64,000 nucleotides of DNA from Anisodus tanguticus (lineage: Eukaryota; Streptophyta; Magnoliopsida; Solanales; Solanaceae): contig CM067541.1 of the NCBI GenBank assembly GCA_034509755.1, positions 23,672,001 through 23,736,000 on the forward strand, in the 5' to 3' direction. Below the pieces are notes generated by a model. That model was not told where the DNA came from and ran no database searches. It worked only from the letters and a program-made list of their open reading frames with translations. This document shows positions 43,960-55,670 of the stretch, in pieces. The translations under genes and the position numbers were made by a program. Every line of letters starts with the position of its first letter. Position 1 is the stretch's first letter.

Positions 43960-44690
43960 GTAATGGTTGACCTTCCTCCGGGAAAATAACCTTTGGGTTG
44001 TGAAAGTGGATACTCAAAAGTGAGTACAAAGTAGATGGATCTACTGACGAGTAAAAGGCCTCGGCTACTTGTACATGTGCTCCCCTGTGAATAGCTTAAC
44101 ATCCAGGGCCATTGCAGTCTTGCGTGCAATGGATGTTGAAACAACCTTCCTAACTGGAGAGTTGGAAGGGGAGGATCAAAGTTGGTTTGTTGGACTGTTG
44201 GGCTTCTTCCTGAACTTTCATTTTGGTCCCTGAAATATTTACATTTTGGTCCTGGAAGTTTCAAATAAAACAAAAATAATGAATATGACAACATAAATAT
44301 TGACTCTGAAGTTAGAAAGCCAACAGTCTGAAAGTGGAAGTCATATTGAAACAAAAGTCTCAATATAAAAGATATGGGTATCACATATGACATCTTAGGA
44401 ATTGGGATTTCTAAGACATCTAACGGACTGGTCTAACTCCAAACTCAGTTGTGAGATAGTTGACAGTCGCGTTGAAGCCACCAATGGATATGAATCATAG
44501 AACTGATTGGAATCATGGTGCACCTATATACAAAGAGTGATATGCACATGTCACTTATAGTTCAATGTATTGTACACACTACAACCGACCTGGTATCGGC
44601 CTATAAAGCATATCAGTTGAACTAAGGTTCACACGTGATTCTAGAAATGATCGATAGAAGGCGTTAAATCAGATATGACGATGTCTGAAA
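43960..44690 (+). pseudogene. Copia H RT, ends only (core replaced)
   Basis: An N-terminal LPPGK block and a DVETTFLTGEL block (VKTAFLNG equivalent) lie before 44190. The next recognisable piece is MYCTHYNRPGIGL near 44575, from the RT C-terminus. The catalytic core with YVDD is absent; about 300 bp of unrelated sequence (GGTCCCTGAAATATTTAC) is in its place. Copia G has the same replacement at 63500-63850. Confidence 0.65.
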
Positions 44691-45260
44691 TATTTGTTTA
44701 TCTATGGATTACGGTATTCTGGATGTCCAGCGGTTCTGGGAGAACACAGTGATGCAAACTGGACATCAGACTTGAAAAACACCAATGCCACAAGTAAATG
44801 TGTATGGTGGGTCTTGGAAAATACTTTATGCAAACTTGCGTCGGCCGATTCATGATGAAATCGGAGTTTATCGCTTTAAACAAAGCATAAAAGATGTTGA
44901 GTAACTTCACGACTCCTTATAGGACGTCCCTTATTGGGAGAAACCCTTGCCTTCAATAGTTATACATTGTGGCTAGCCGGTCAGCTTTAGGAAGGGCACG
45001 AATGACGACGTCTGGAATATATGTCGGATCTGTTGGAGACATAAGACCGTATGGCAGTTGATCACCACAAGTCTCACTTTCTTGATTACTAATCAAAGGA
45101 TATAGCAGACCATTTAACTAAGGAACTACCCGAAGATCAAAAGTTCTGCCTGTCTAGGGTAATAGGCTTAAAACCTAAACAATACGAACCTTTGCGGTGG
45201 TACCCAACCATACTGACTGGAGATCCTAAGATTTTGGTTCAATGGGAAAACTAAGTTGCA
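44691..45260 (+). pseudogene. Copia H RNase H
   Basis: Frames show YGLRYSGCPAVLGEHSDANW and TSDLKNTNATSKCVWWVLE, then DIADHLTKELPEDQKFCLSR and IGLKPKQYEP. Frameshifts separate them. The matching segment of copia G is at 63310-62820 on the minus strand. Confidence 0.75.
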
Positions 45261-45814
45261 AAAGGTTCAGTTGAGCGCTTCGGTGGAAGCAAGAGCACTT
45301 CGGATTATGATTTTTGTACAGAAATGTAAATCCAAAGTCGTTCCCGCGATAGACATTAAAGTGCTCCCTGCATGGTGGGTAAAGGTTAAGCTTCCAAACC
45401 TTTAACGATCCTCAAACGGTTGAGGTTAAGGTTGGTAAAGCTTTTAATGATTCCTAACACTTGTGAAGTGGGTTATAGCAGGATACCTTGTAAGAGATCA
45501 CCTATTTAAGTGCGAGGACAAGCCGCCTCAAGTGAACGCACTTAAGAATCCAAGTGTGTCAACGGCCACAACGAACAGAACAATAAGAAGAAACGAATAA
45601 ATGGGAGATATTGTGTTTGTACCGTTGTCTTGGCTTACATTAAACACTGACGGTTCAAGACATCATGTTCACCGCGCAGTAAGTAAGTCTGATGGTATTC
45701 AACTAGGGAAGGTTCAAAGCGGAAGCTACCTCTCCTGATGCAATATCTTTTCGCTATAAGATTGCTGAAAGTAGGCACCTTGTGTCTGCGCCAAAATCTC
45801 TTTCAAGAGGGGAT
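45261..45814 (+). other. Copia H 3' non-coding region and PPT
   Basis: Non-coding, closely matched by copia G (62227-62800, minus strand). It ends with the purine tract CAAGAGGGGAT before the LTR at 45815. Confidence 0.7.
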
Positions 45815-46928
45815 TGTTGGAAATTTACTAATGTGGAATTAAGTTTATCCCATTATTTATTACTCGAATAATTAGGGCCCCGCACATCGGAAATGTCATT
45901 TCCACACACGTGCAATCTTAGTGCCAAGTATCATAAATTTCGTTAATGAAAGAGATATTGATACGTAAGTGAAATGTTTGAGACATAGAATAATGGACGA
46001 TTATTGGCTAAATAACAAGTGTTCCACATTGGTAAACAAATGAAGGATTGTGCGAAGTGCAAGATGGTACGGGTCGGAAAAGGGTTGCGGAGCAGAAAAG
46101 GGCCGCGGCGCTGGAGCGCCGCGGTGCCCCTTGCAGCACTGCATCGCCTGATTGGCAGTGAGCATCGTGAGTTTTTAGATGAATCAGCACTGCGGCGCTT
46201 CATTGGCAGTGACTGCTCGACGTAATCCCAAAGGTTTGGTTGTTGAGGTGGTTTCAATGGCATTGAATCCACCCAATAATGGACATTACTTGGACCATTA
46301 TGTTGTTGCATTACTTGGGGGTTAAATGCCATCCAGTACATGGAAATTGAATGCCATCATGGGGCATTTGAAAGTCCATCTTGCACACCTATAAATTGAG
46401 GCCTTTGGCTCAATTCTATAGAGGAACATATGAACATACTTACAAGTTAACAACACTACAAAGAGATCAGTTTTTCTGATAAGCAATCCTTCTCTTAGCA
46501 ATCTTCATTATTTGTGTTCTTCGCTAGGATAATTTGTGTAGGCTTTGCACATTTGATAGTTTATTGTTTCATCTTAGGAGACTATTGTCCACACTTCCGT
46601 AAAGCCTATATACGGGGGCAATATTGTCTTAAAGACATAGAGACATCTCTCGACTCAGCCGGTGGTGTTGTGATTATCTAATTGGTTGCTAAGTGTTTCA
46701 GGTGTGAACTTGATTCTCAAATGACTCTAACCGTTCGGATTCTCAACAGTTCTACAAGCCACAAGTATAGCAGTCCATGTTCTTGTATTTCTGAATACAA
46801 GATTCAGATTTGGAGTTCCAACTCAAGATCAAGAGATTGATAACTTGTTGTTGCAATCTTTGTTGTTTATCCTTTCGATCACTGTAATAGTTATTTACTA
46901 TTCCCGTACGTGCTTTACATATCCCACA
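45815..46928 (+). repeat. 3' LTR of copia H
   Basis: Starts TGTTGGAAATTTACTAATGT and ends ATATCCCACA next to the TSD. It contains a 22-bp GC hairpin at 46103-46124. Confidence 0.9.
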
Positions 46929-46933
46929 ATTAC

Positions 46934-47138
46934 ATTGCTGGGACGACTTCACTATAGGGTAAGGGTCAAGCGATCCAATTTTGAAAATAATAATGGCAAA
47001 GATGATGACAATGATGGAAATAATGAACTTCAGGAGAGTGTGTGGGACCGTTTAGGTCCTTTTAATAAAGTAATTTATTTTGATCCCATCTCTGAAAAGT
47101 TCAATATGTTTCCGGTCCCTGAGCCTAAATCTAATTAA
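46934..47138 (+). pseudogene. F-box gene 2, third part
   Basis: With copia H and one TSD removed the frame is restored as EGIT-LLGRLHYRVRVK. It continues NELQESVWDRLGPFNKVIYF and ISEKFNMFPVPEPKSN, then stops at TAA (47136), where F-box 1 has a CAA Gln codon. This nonsense change may have come before or after the insertions. Confidence 0.85.
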
Positions 47139-47149
47139 GAAGAGAATGG

Positions 47150-47310
47150 TGTATTCCCTCCGTCCCAATTTAAGTATCTTCTTTTTTTGATATGTCTCAA
47201 AAAGAGTGTTTCTTTCTATATTTAGTAAGTTTTTCTTTCAAGACAAGTTTAAGACCACAAGATTTAAAAGACCACACACATCTTTAATTTAAAATCATAA
47301 GATTTAAAAG
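47150..47310. repeat. Stowaway-like fragment in F-box 2
   Basis: Starts TATTCCCTCCGTCCCAATTT, the plant Stowaway terminal motif. It replaces about 250 bp that F-box 1 retains (GVLNGCLCMT segment). The other terminus is unclear. Confidence 0.5.
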
Positions 47311-47480
47311 TCTTTGTATACCATCCTAAGAATGATAATATAAAAGACATTCTCGTTGTCAAGAGAGAGACGGAAATTATATGTGGCCGCAACGTTACCT
47401 ATGTGGAAAGCTTGATCTCGCCAGAGGAATACTTCTGGAGTGAGGAGCTGCACAAAATGTTTGGAAATAAACGTTTTTGA
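47311..47480 (+). pseudogene. F-box gene 2, C-terminal part
   Basis: The frame reads YHPKNDNIKDILVVKRE, then ICGRNVTYVESLISPEEYFW and ELHKMFGNK, matching the F-box 1 C-terminus and extending beyond its stop. A plain 3' flank follows to 47612. Confidence 0.75.
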
Positions 47481-47612
47481 TAAAATGACAGTTGACGATT
47501 AGCATAAATGGCTTTTAGATTGATGGATTTAAGTTATCTGTTTCATATCCCCTTTTTCTAAGCATAAGAAAGTAATTACCATATTGGAATAGCATGGATT
47601 GTATAAACTTTC

Positions 47613-48531
47613 TGAAGGGGCTATGGAATAATAAAAATAAAATAAATAATGTCGAATGCCAATTCTGTTTTCGAATGTCGGAAATTATGTCGTTCGACAC
47701 CAGTAATAACATTTTAGTAAAACAAAAAACTTTGAAGAGTAAATGCAGCGGAAATTTAAAGAACACAAGAGTTTTAAATTTTCATAAGTTATATATATAA
47801 TATAACTTATGATGGTCAATGACCAAATATATTGTATATATATTATATACAAATATACAAATTCCTTTCTTTACAGATTTACAAGATAAAACAGAAAAGA
47901 ATTAAAAGTTGAAGTTGCAGATGACTTCTGCCTGAAAAATCTAACTAAGTAGACATAAATAACCTCTCATTACAATCGCTCCATACGAAACTAATCTAGA
48001 ATCTAAACAACAATTGTAATGTTGGATAGAATGTTGTCAACACACTCAGGCAACACTGGTGATCCAGATTTCTGAAATGAAATCCCGAGAGCTCTCTTGG
48101 TATTTTTACTTTCTGGTTATGGATATCGATACTCTGTAGTAGCCTCTCTATTTATAGTAGAAAGTCTTCCTTGAAAAGCTCATCGATCAATTGTGGTAGT
48201 TGAGGAAAAGATGGTCTGCTGGTGGGATTGGTTGGAGAAGATCAAGGAGTATAATCTCAACAGTTTTGGCTTGATCCTCACGACAAGCAACAACTTTTGA
48301 CTTAGTCCTCACTCGTTTTTTACCAGCTCCTTTTTACCTTGCCCAGTCATTTTTACCTCATAGTACTATTTACACAAATATTACTGCATCGCGTGAAGTA
48401 AGGCAAAATCAGTTTAAAAAATATTGGTCTGAATGTTGTGCAACATTTGTCCCAACATACTTACACATTCATATCAATACTTTAGGAGATATGTTGGTTC
48501 AAATGTCACAACACCAAATCCAACATTAACA
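47613..48531 (-). repeat. 3' LTR of S2
   Basis: 919 bp; on the minus strand it starts TGTTAATGTTGGATTTGG and ends CATAGCCCCTTCA. It contains a TATA box (CTATAAATAGAGAGG near 48150). Confidence 0.85.
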
Positions 48532-48999
48532 ATCTCCTCATTTTTTCCTTTCTTCACAAAACTCATTAAAATGTAAAGTTGACTTAGGATGTTGTCACAA
48601 ATATTGTCTGACATATGTGATCAACAATTTCAAGGCCATGCTCCCCCTTAACCTGTGATGGCATACAAGCAAATATGTATACCGATTCATAGGATTAGAA
48701 AAGAAAAAAATATGAGCACACATATCACATATCATCCAATATATACAAACCACAAATAAAATATTCATTGTCAACAAATATCAATATCAATCCACTAAAG
48801 ATCCTCATACAACATCGACAACAACAACAACTCCCTCATTGCTCATCATATAGTAGTAGGAGCTTCCAGTAGCTTTGTACTCCTGCATAACAACTTCAAC
48901 TTCCTCTGTACAACAGCCTTTAGCTTTATCCCCCTATATCAACATCATCTCCCCCTTTTTGTGAAGAAAATAGCATCATGAAATGGTCTCTAGCTTGTA

Positions 49000-50675
49000 T
49001 CAGGACATTTCTTGCAGCATCAACCTCAGAAATCTGTTGGTTGATTTTTCCAATTTGACCCACAAGCCATTCTATAGACAGTGTAGACTATCCTAGACCA
49101 GTGTTGCCCAGAATGCTGGTGACATTTCTGGCAACATTTTCACTTTCAGCTTCCTTCTTCCAAGGCAGGTCGATGACTATGTCATTGCTCTTCAAAATTG
49201 CTTTGTTTATAGTATAAAGCTCAGGAGCCTTCCCTAAAGTGTCTTCTCTCTTAGGCTCAAGGCCTTGGTGGTTAATAATTTATAGACCAGAGAGGGGAAA
49301 AATGGAGGATTGAAGTTGATTCTTTCTCAGCCAAGTTGGCAATTTGATGAAATATCATTTTTCCCAAATCAACTTTCAAACCTTTCTCAATTTTATGCAA
49401 TAGGGTGGCTTGTTCATATGTCACAATTGACTCATTCATTGAAGGAAGCCAATTATGAATAGTAATTTTGTAGAGGGTGGAAAACAGGGTTGTTAGTTTG
49501 GAGGCTGGACATCTAGGGATCCACTTCTTCATCATACCTCCAATGAGATATTCAATCACTTCATCCCTGTTTTCTATGACCTGTTCTGCTTCTCTAACAT
49601 TATCTCCAGCACCTAGTCCCATACATCGATTTATAATAGAAGGCGTAAATAGATAGACCTTGTTGTAGAGACATACCTTCCCAAATTTCTTCGAGGAGGT
49701 CTTCTCTATAACAAAGTTCAGATTAGCGTAAAACAACCTTACTACATTATCAACATACGGTCCTTTTTCAGTGACAAATCGTAGGAGATATTTGTCCTTT
49801 AAGAATTCTACCAGTCCATACTCAGTACAAGAGCCAATATCAATTACTTTCTCAAGCCTGATTACTCTATTCTTGTAACAGTCCCACATATCACAGTTAG
49901 TTTTAGAATAGAATTTATCTGAGTAAGTAGATACCTCAAAGTCTGAATTGGTGGATTCGGTATTGCGGGAGTACGTTGTTGTATGTGTCTCTGCAAATAT
50001 TGGCTGAAATATAGCCTGAGATGTTGTGGCATCAATGGCAACATTTGGAGCAGCACTCGACTTTGCAGGTCTGGGAACTCCCTTTGGAAAAAATTGTTTT
50101 AAATGAGTGTCGTTTGGGATTTCCCTTTCTTGAGGCACATTTGGCTGCACTAAAGTATATGGTTCTTCTTCACTCTCTTCTGCTGAAAGCACATAGTCCA
50201 TATCTTCACTTGCACTGCTCGAGTAAGAGGGTATATATGTTTCATATCTAGACCTTTTGTTACTCGGTCCTTCTTGAACTGTTTTCTCAAAAACTCTACT
50301 CGATCGATGAGTATGGAAGGTGGAGGACCTTGGCCTTTTACCCTGAAAAATCAATAGTTTCATCAACATATATAGGGTTATTATCATCTCCAGGATAGCA
50401 AATAACTAAAGCTTCATCAAAATCTTTAAACACTATTGTTGTGCATGAGTTTTCTGGGAGATTGGAGGAAGAGGATGGATGTTCTGTTTGTTGGGGATCA
50501 TTGTGCTCAGAAGCCTCCTATTCATTGGAGGGCTTGTGCTCATTGGAGTGTTGGAGTGGATGTCGGATGACATTTGTTCTGACATTGGTGATGTTTTCAT
50601 TGGTGAAAATTTGGGAGAGGGTTTTGAGAAGTTAGGGTTTCTGATAAAGATTGAAGTTTGGTTTGGTGATTCCAT
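49000..50675 (-). pseudogene. S2 accessory (env-like / plant transposon protein) ORF
   Basis: It begins MESPNQTSIFIRNPNFSKPS at 50675. After a break near 50430 it continues as the 371-codon ORF 50387-49272 with GKRPRSSTFHTHRSSRVFEK, YGLVEFLKDKYLL, LYNKVYLFTPSIINRCMGLG and LPSMNESIVTYEQATLLHKI. A frameshift near 49275 leads into the C-terminal part (ILKSNDIVIDLPWK-like, then a coiled segment near 49050). The middle resembles an uncharacterised plant transposon-associated domain. No transmembrane segment is obvious, so env-like describes position only. Confidence 0.7.
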
Positions 50676-51535
50676 CGGTTAGGTAGGCAGATGTATACCC
50701 GATGTGATTTTCCCTTTTTTTAATGAAAAAATCAGAAATGATAAAATAATAGCAAATGAGAGGAATATTTATATACATGACAAACCTTTTCTTAGATACA
50801 AAGATCCCTTATTTTTAGGTGTTTCAATTTTACACAATAACTTACACCTAAAATATAGAGATAAAAGATAAACATCACGGTAGGAATAAGTTTAGTCTTA
50901 TCATTTTAAGTTATGAAATTCCATTAAACAAGGCAAATAATAGGGAGTAAACTCTGCTATTTCAAAAATCAGATAAGAACAACATCCCAACACATATCAC
51001 ATTCTGAAAATGTCAACAGCAATGTTAGCAACATTTTGGACGACACAAGTATTTTGATCCCCCAAGAATCTTCAGATTTGGTAACAAACCAAGACATGTT
51101 TTATATGTATTTTATGAGTTTTACCACTGGACCAATGTAACATTTTCTCATCGTGTCCTTGGTATAATCATATAACACATATAAAAAAAATCATGTAAAT
51201 AAGAATATTTTTATGGTATTCTCAAATCTCTTTTGAAGCACTAGATACTCCTATAGAATAGGAACGGTATCTTTTGACGGGCTTTGCCCATTTTTCACAG
51301 TTGCCAAATATTTGTAAAGGCTTTGCCTTAATTTGATACTCCATTTTTATGATATATATATATCATCGCAGAGAACGGTATCACTTTGATAACATATTCT
51401 TATTGAAGGATCATGCGTGTGTGACCAAAAGTTATGCACCATACAACAACAATAATCTGTTAGTGATATAACATAGATAAATGTCACCCGAAATGTTAGA
51501 CAACATTTCAGCCGACATTCACCAAAAATGCCTTT
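50676..51535. other. S2 spacer between RNase H and accessory ORF
   Basis: AT-rich with no coding motif on either strand. It has AACATTTT-type motifs shared with other S2 non-coding parts. Confidence 0.6.
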
Positions 51536-52657
51536 TTAGAGATTACAAAGACCAAGAGATTTCTTTAAACTAGAAAATCTCTCATAGTCCAAAGCTTTTG
51601 TTAAAATATCAACTTTTTGATGAAGAGTGTCAATATATTCAATTTGAACTAGATGTTTTTCAACTAAATCTCTTAAAAAGTGATGTCTAATATCAATATG
51701 TTTTGTACGTGAGTGTTGAACTGGATTTTTGGAAATATTTATAGCACTCAAATTATCATAGTACAAAATCAAAATGTTGCTAGTAAATCCATAGTCGTCT
51801 AACATGTGTTGTAGCCATATTAATTGAGAGCGACAACTTCCAGTTGCTACATATTCATATTCAGCAGTTGAAAGTGAGACACAATTTTTTTTACGGCTAT
51901 ACCATGAAACAAAGTCACTGCCAAGATAAAAATATCCTCTACTTGTAATTTTTCTATCATCCACATCTCCAGCCCAATCCGAGTCACTAAATCCTATTAA
52001 GTTAAGATTAGTGTCTTTGGAATACCAGATTCCTAACTCACACGTGCCAGCAATATATTGAATAATACGTTTCACAGCATTTAAGTGAGACATTTTGGGA
52101 CAGGCTTGAAAACGTGCACAAACACAAACATTAAACATAATATCTGAGCGACTAGCAGTAAGATAAAGAATGTTACCTATCATAGATCGATATAATGTTG
52201 GGTCGACATTTTCACCAACATTATCCCTACATACCTTCTGCGATGAACCCATTGGCATTTTTATCTGTTTAGCATTCTCCAAACCAAATCTTTTAACTAG
52301 ATTCTTAACATATTTACTCTGTGAGATGAAAATTTCATCTTCACTTTGCTTTATCTGCAAGCCTAAGAAAAAAGTTAATTCCCCAATCATGCTCATTTCA
52401 AATGTTGATGGCATTGCTTTAACAAATGAATTTAGGTACGACTGTGAAGTCCATCCAAAGACTATGTCATTCACGTAGATTTGAGCAATTATAATATCTA
52501 CAACATGTCATTTAATAAATAAAGTACGATCAACTTCGCCACGGTTAAAACCAAATTCAAGAAGAAAGTTAGTTAAACGATCATACCATGCACGAAGGGC
52601 TTGCTTCAACTCATACAAAGCGTTTTTAAGCTTGTACACCTAGTGTGGATGGGAAGG
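51536..52657 (-). pseudogene. S2 reverse transcriptase C-half and RNase H
   Basis: From 52657 the frame reads VYKLKNALYELKQALRAWYD, then after a TGA stop near 52510 DIIIAQIYVNDIVFGWT. The catalytic motif YVDD is YVND (Asn codon 52469-52471). The 312-codon ORF continues through MPMGSSQKV, DPTLYRSMIGNILYLTASR and an RNase H with FSDSDWAGDVDDRK, SWYSRKKNCVSLSTAEYEYV and KHIDIRHHFLRDLVEK. RNase H keeps its acidic residues. The lost RT Asp and the stop make pol inactive. Confidence 0.85.
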
Positions 52658-55600
52658 TGTTGACACCCAATTTTGTCCCGTCTTTTCCAATTTATTTGCA
52701 ATTTTAAATATTTTTAACACCTCAAAATAATTTTAATCTATATGCATGCATGCGTATATATATATATATATATTATTCTCTTATTATTATTATTATTCGC
52801 ATTTTTACTAACATTTGCATTTTTTATCATAATCATAAGTTTTATCCGAAAATTCTATGTTATTTTATTCTCGCAAAATTGCATCGCATTTCCATTTTTT
52901 ATTAAGCATTAAACATTTCGCAAATATTATATTTTTATTATTATCACATCGTTATGTTATTTTAAATAATTCTCATCTTTTACAAAACAAAAATAATATT
53001 TTTAATGTTAAACCCCTTTTATATATTTTTAACCCAAAACAATTTCTAACCCATTTTATTTTCCCAACCCAAAACACTTCCTACCCAAAACAATTCCCCT
53101 AACCAAACCAAAGCCCAACCCCCTTCCTTATTTTCGGCCAAACCCAATTCAACTCCCTTTTTTTTTTTGCCCAACCGAAACCCTTTTTACCAAGCCCAAC
53201 CATCCCTAAATCTCTAACCCAAACAAATATCAACCCAAATCCCCATTCCCAAAAACCCAACTCCCACACCCCTTTTATTCTACACCCAACTCCCAAACCC
53301 CCAAAACCCAAAAACAAAAATAAAAAAAAAGGAAACCCTAACTCCACCCAATCGGCCGCCACCCTACACCCCTACCCCCCACGCCGCCACCCTACACCCC
53401 TACGCTCGACACCACCAGTCGCCACACCGCCGCCTGACACCACCAATCTACCCCATCACCTTTCTGCAACACATGCCCCAAGAACACGCAAATCATGATT
53501 TTGTTCCCCCTTTATTTTGAAATTTGAATTCGTTTTAACGGGGTATGAGGGAGTTGAATGTTGGGGTGAGTATCTATAACCCCCCCCCCTTGCTCACTGA
53601 TTTGGGAGGTCGATTCTGAGAATTTTCGGGTCATTTTTAGGTCCGAAATTTAAGAAATCCGAAATCTCCTTAAAGGTTTTGCATTATATTTTGTTTGTGT
53701 TGTTCTTCACTAAAAAAAAATGGCAATCTGAAATCTTTGTTTGTTCTTGCATGTGTTCTTCAACGTAAAGATTCCGAAATATAGGTCGAAATTATTGGTT
53801 TTTTTTTGTGTTGAAGAATCTGGATTTTTAGCTATTTTTTCACTGTTTTTCGGTCCAATTCGGGTCGGGTCACTGCCGGGTCGGGTCGACCCGGTTCGAG
53901 TATTTTTTTAGAATTCTTGCATTTCATATCTTGTATGTTGGTTATCTGAAATTGGTGAAAATATTTGATTTCGGTTTGCATAACTGATTCGGGTCGGGTC
54001 ACTGACCCCGGTCGGGTCGACCTGGTTTGGGTAATATTTCCAGAATTCTTGCATTTCATATTCTTGTATGTTGGTTATCTAAAATTGGTGAAATATTTGA
54101 TTTCGGGTTTGACACCTGATTCGGGTCGGGTCACTGACCCGGGTCGGGTCGACCTGATTTGGGTATTTTCCGGATTATGTCATTTTTTTTATCTGTTGTT
54201 GGTTATCTGAAAAATCTGAATTTTTTGATTCCGATTCGGTCACTATTCCGGTCTGTTTTTCGAATTAATTCATCGTTTCATCCGGTCACCTTGTTCATTC
54301 GGGTCTGTTTTCATAATTAACTCACTGTTTCATCTACCTTTATTTACTTCTTTCGTTTCTATATTATCTATTCACTGGGTTAAACATCCGGGCAACGGAT
54401 ATTTACTGTTTTACTATTTTTAAACTAAACATCGCGTCTTTTCGGAAATCGCCTCTGTTTACTGTTTACTGCCTACTGCTGCTTACCGTTTCCAATTTAA
54501 TTTTTGCTGATTTGAACACGATACTACACTGGCCGATTAAAAATATCCGTCGATTTTGAGGCCTCCACAGTCGTAAAGACGGAAATATAACTTCTGGGCA
54601 AGGATGAGGCTTAAACCTTTATTTCATCCGAGATCAACATGTTTAGTAGGCGAGGTGACTTATATATTCGCAGCCACGACGTGATTATAGTGATCTTTTC
54701 TTTTTCATCCGAGAGACCAATACGTTTAGTAGGCGAGGCAATCAAAATAACCACTCAGTCATATGTTTGCAGCCACGGCGTGATTGGAATTGTCTTTTCA
54801 AAATTTAAGTCTGAGCCCTCCGTGACCAAAACGCTCACTGTTTTGGATACGGATCCGAAGTTATTTGTTTTTTTTTTTAACTGTTTCTAATCGTTTGTTC
54901 TTGACAGCTTGCAAGGAACAGAGTCAATGAAGGCAGATATTTCTCGGAGTTTATTTATTTTATTTACTTTCTTTAATTCAGCTTTTATCCCGCTCTGTAT
55001 TGTAATATTATTTACCGCACTTATGTAATTATTGAAATGCTTAGAATAGGTAGACTTAGAATTAATTCATAGGATAGTCTAAGATTGGAAACCCGTCGCT
55101 AGCTTATTTACTTGTAGGCTCGGTTAATTCAAACTTAGAAACCCTCCGCTAGTTTATTTATTTTTAGGCTCGTCATGCATATTTAAAATTTTCAAAACAA
55201 ACTTTGATCATTTTCTATTCATTTTATTAATTGTACAACTAAAAAATGATTTTCAAAAATTACTCCTTTGGCATTACAAATTAATTGCTTTTCTCCTTAT
55301 TATTGTCACAAATGCATACATGTACAAAATGCATCTCTTTCATTAATTATTTGCAAACATCTTTTAATTTCATACTTTTAACATGCATTTTTCTTACTAT
55401 AATTTAACCTGAGTTTGACCGGATAACCGCAAGTTAGCGGATCTTAAAGGATGCCTAACCCCTTCCCTTTAAGATAATAAAGAACCCTTACCTAGAATCT
55501 TATTAGTTTCGCAGACCTTAAAATTGGAGTTACATTGCAGCTTTTAGTTAATATTCAGGTGTCCTAATTCACCGTAAAAATAATTAGGTGGCGACTCCTT

Positions 55601-55670
55601 AATCATACCCAGGAATCATCGGATACGTTGTGCTCCGCTTTGACCGAGCAGGTCAAAATAGGGCGCGACA
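52658..55670. repeat. Solo LTR, 3,013 bp, in S2 pol
   Basis: Starts TGTTGACACCCAATTTTGTC and ends AAAATAGGGCGCGACA, with the perfect TSD GAAGG (52653-52657 and 55671-55675). No internal domain or partner LTR is present, so it is the product of LTR-LTR recombination. Length and ends suggest a long-LTR gypsy type (Tat/Ogre-like), which is tentative. It is AT-rich on the left and has a low-complexity C-rich run near 53580. No real ORFs. Confidence 0.85.
53859..54240. repeat. Three ~130-bp tandem repeats inside the solo LTR
   Basis: Units start TTCGGGTCGGGTCACTG at 53859, 53988 and 54120 and share GGTCGGGTCGACC, ATTCTTGCATTTCATAT and TTGGTTATCTGAAA. The third unit decays near 54200. ORFs here are repeat artefacts. 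Confidence 0.85.

Larger units (their letters stand above)
40181..46928 (+). mobile_element. Copia element H
   Basis: The perfect TSD ATTAC (40176-40180 and 46929-46933) lies in F-box 2. LTRs are 40181-41309 and 45815-46928. The 5' LTR end is followed by a tandem duplicate of its last 75 bp. The internal region has a possible gag remnant, a 75-bp tandem repeat, integrase, RT fragments and RNase H, then a PPT (45801-45814). RT lacks its core. Copia G shares the internal 3' half. Confidence 0.85.

Noticed and set aside
43887..44393. 168-codon minus ORF
   Set aside because: Antisense to copia H RT fragments and its replacement spacer; no domain.
53099..53362. ORF with Gly/Trp/Phe repeats
   Set aside because: Lies in C-rich low-complexity sequence of the solo LTR; no conserved motif.
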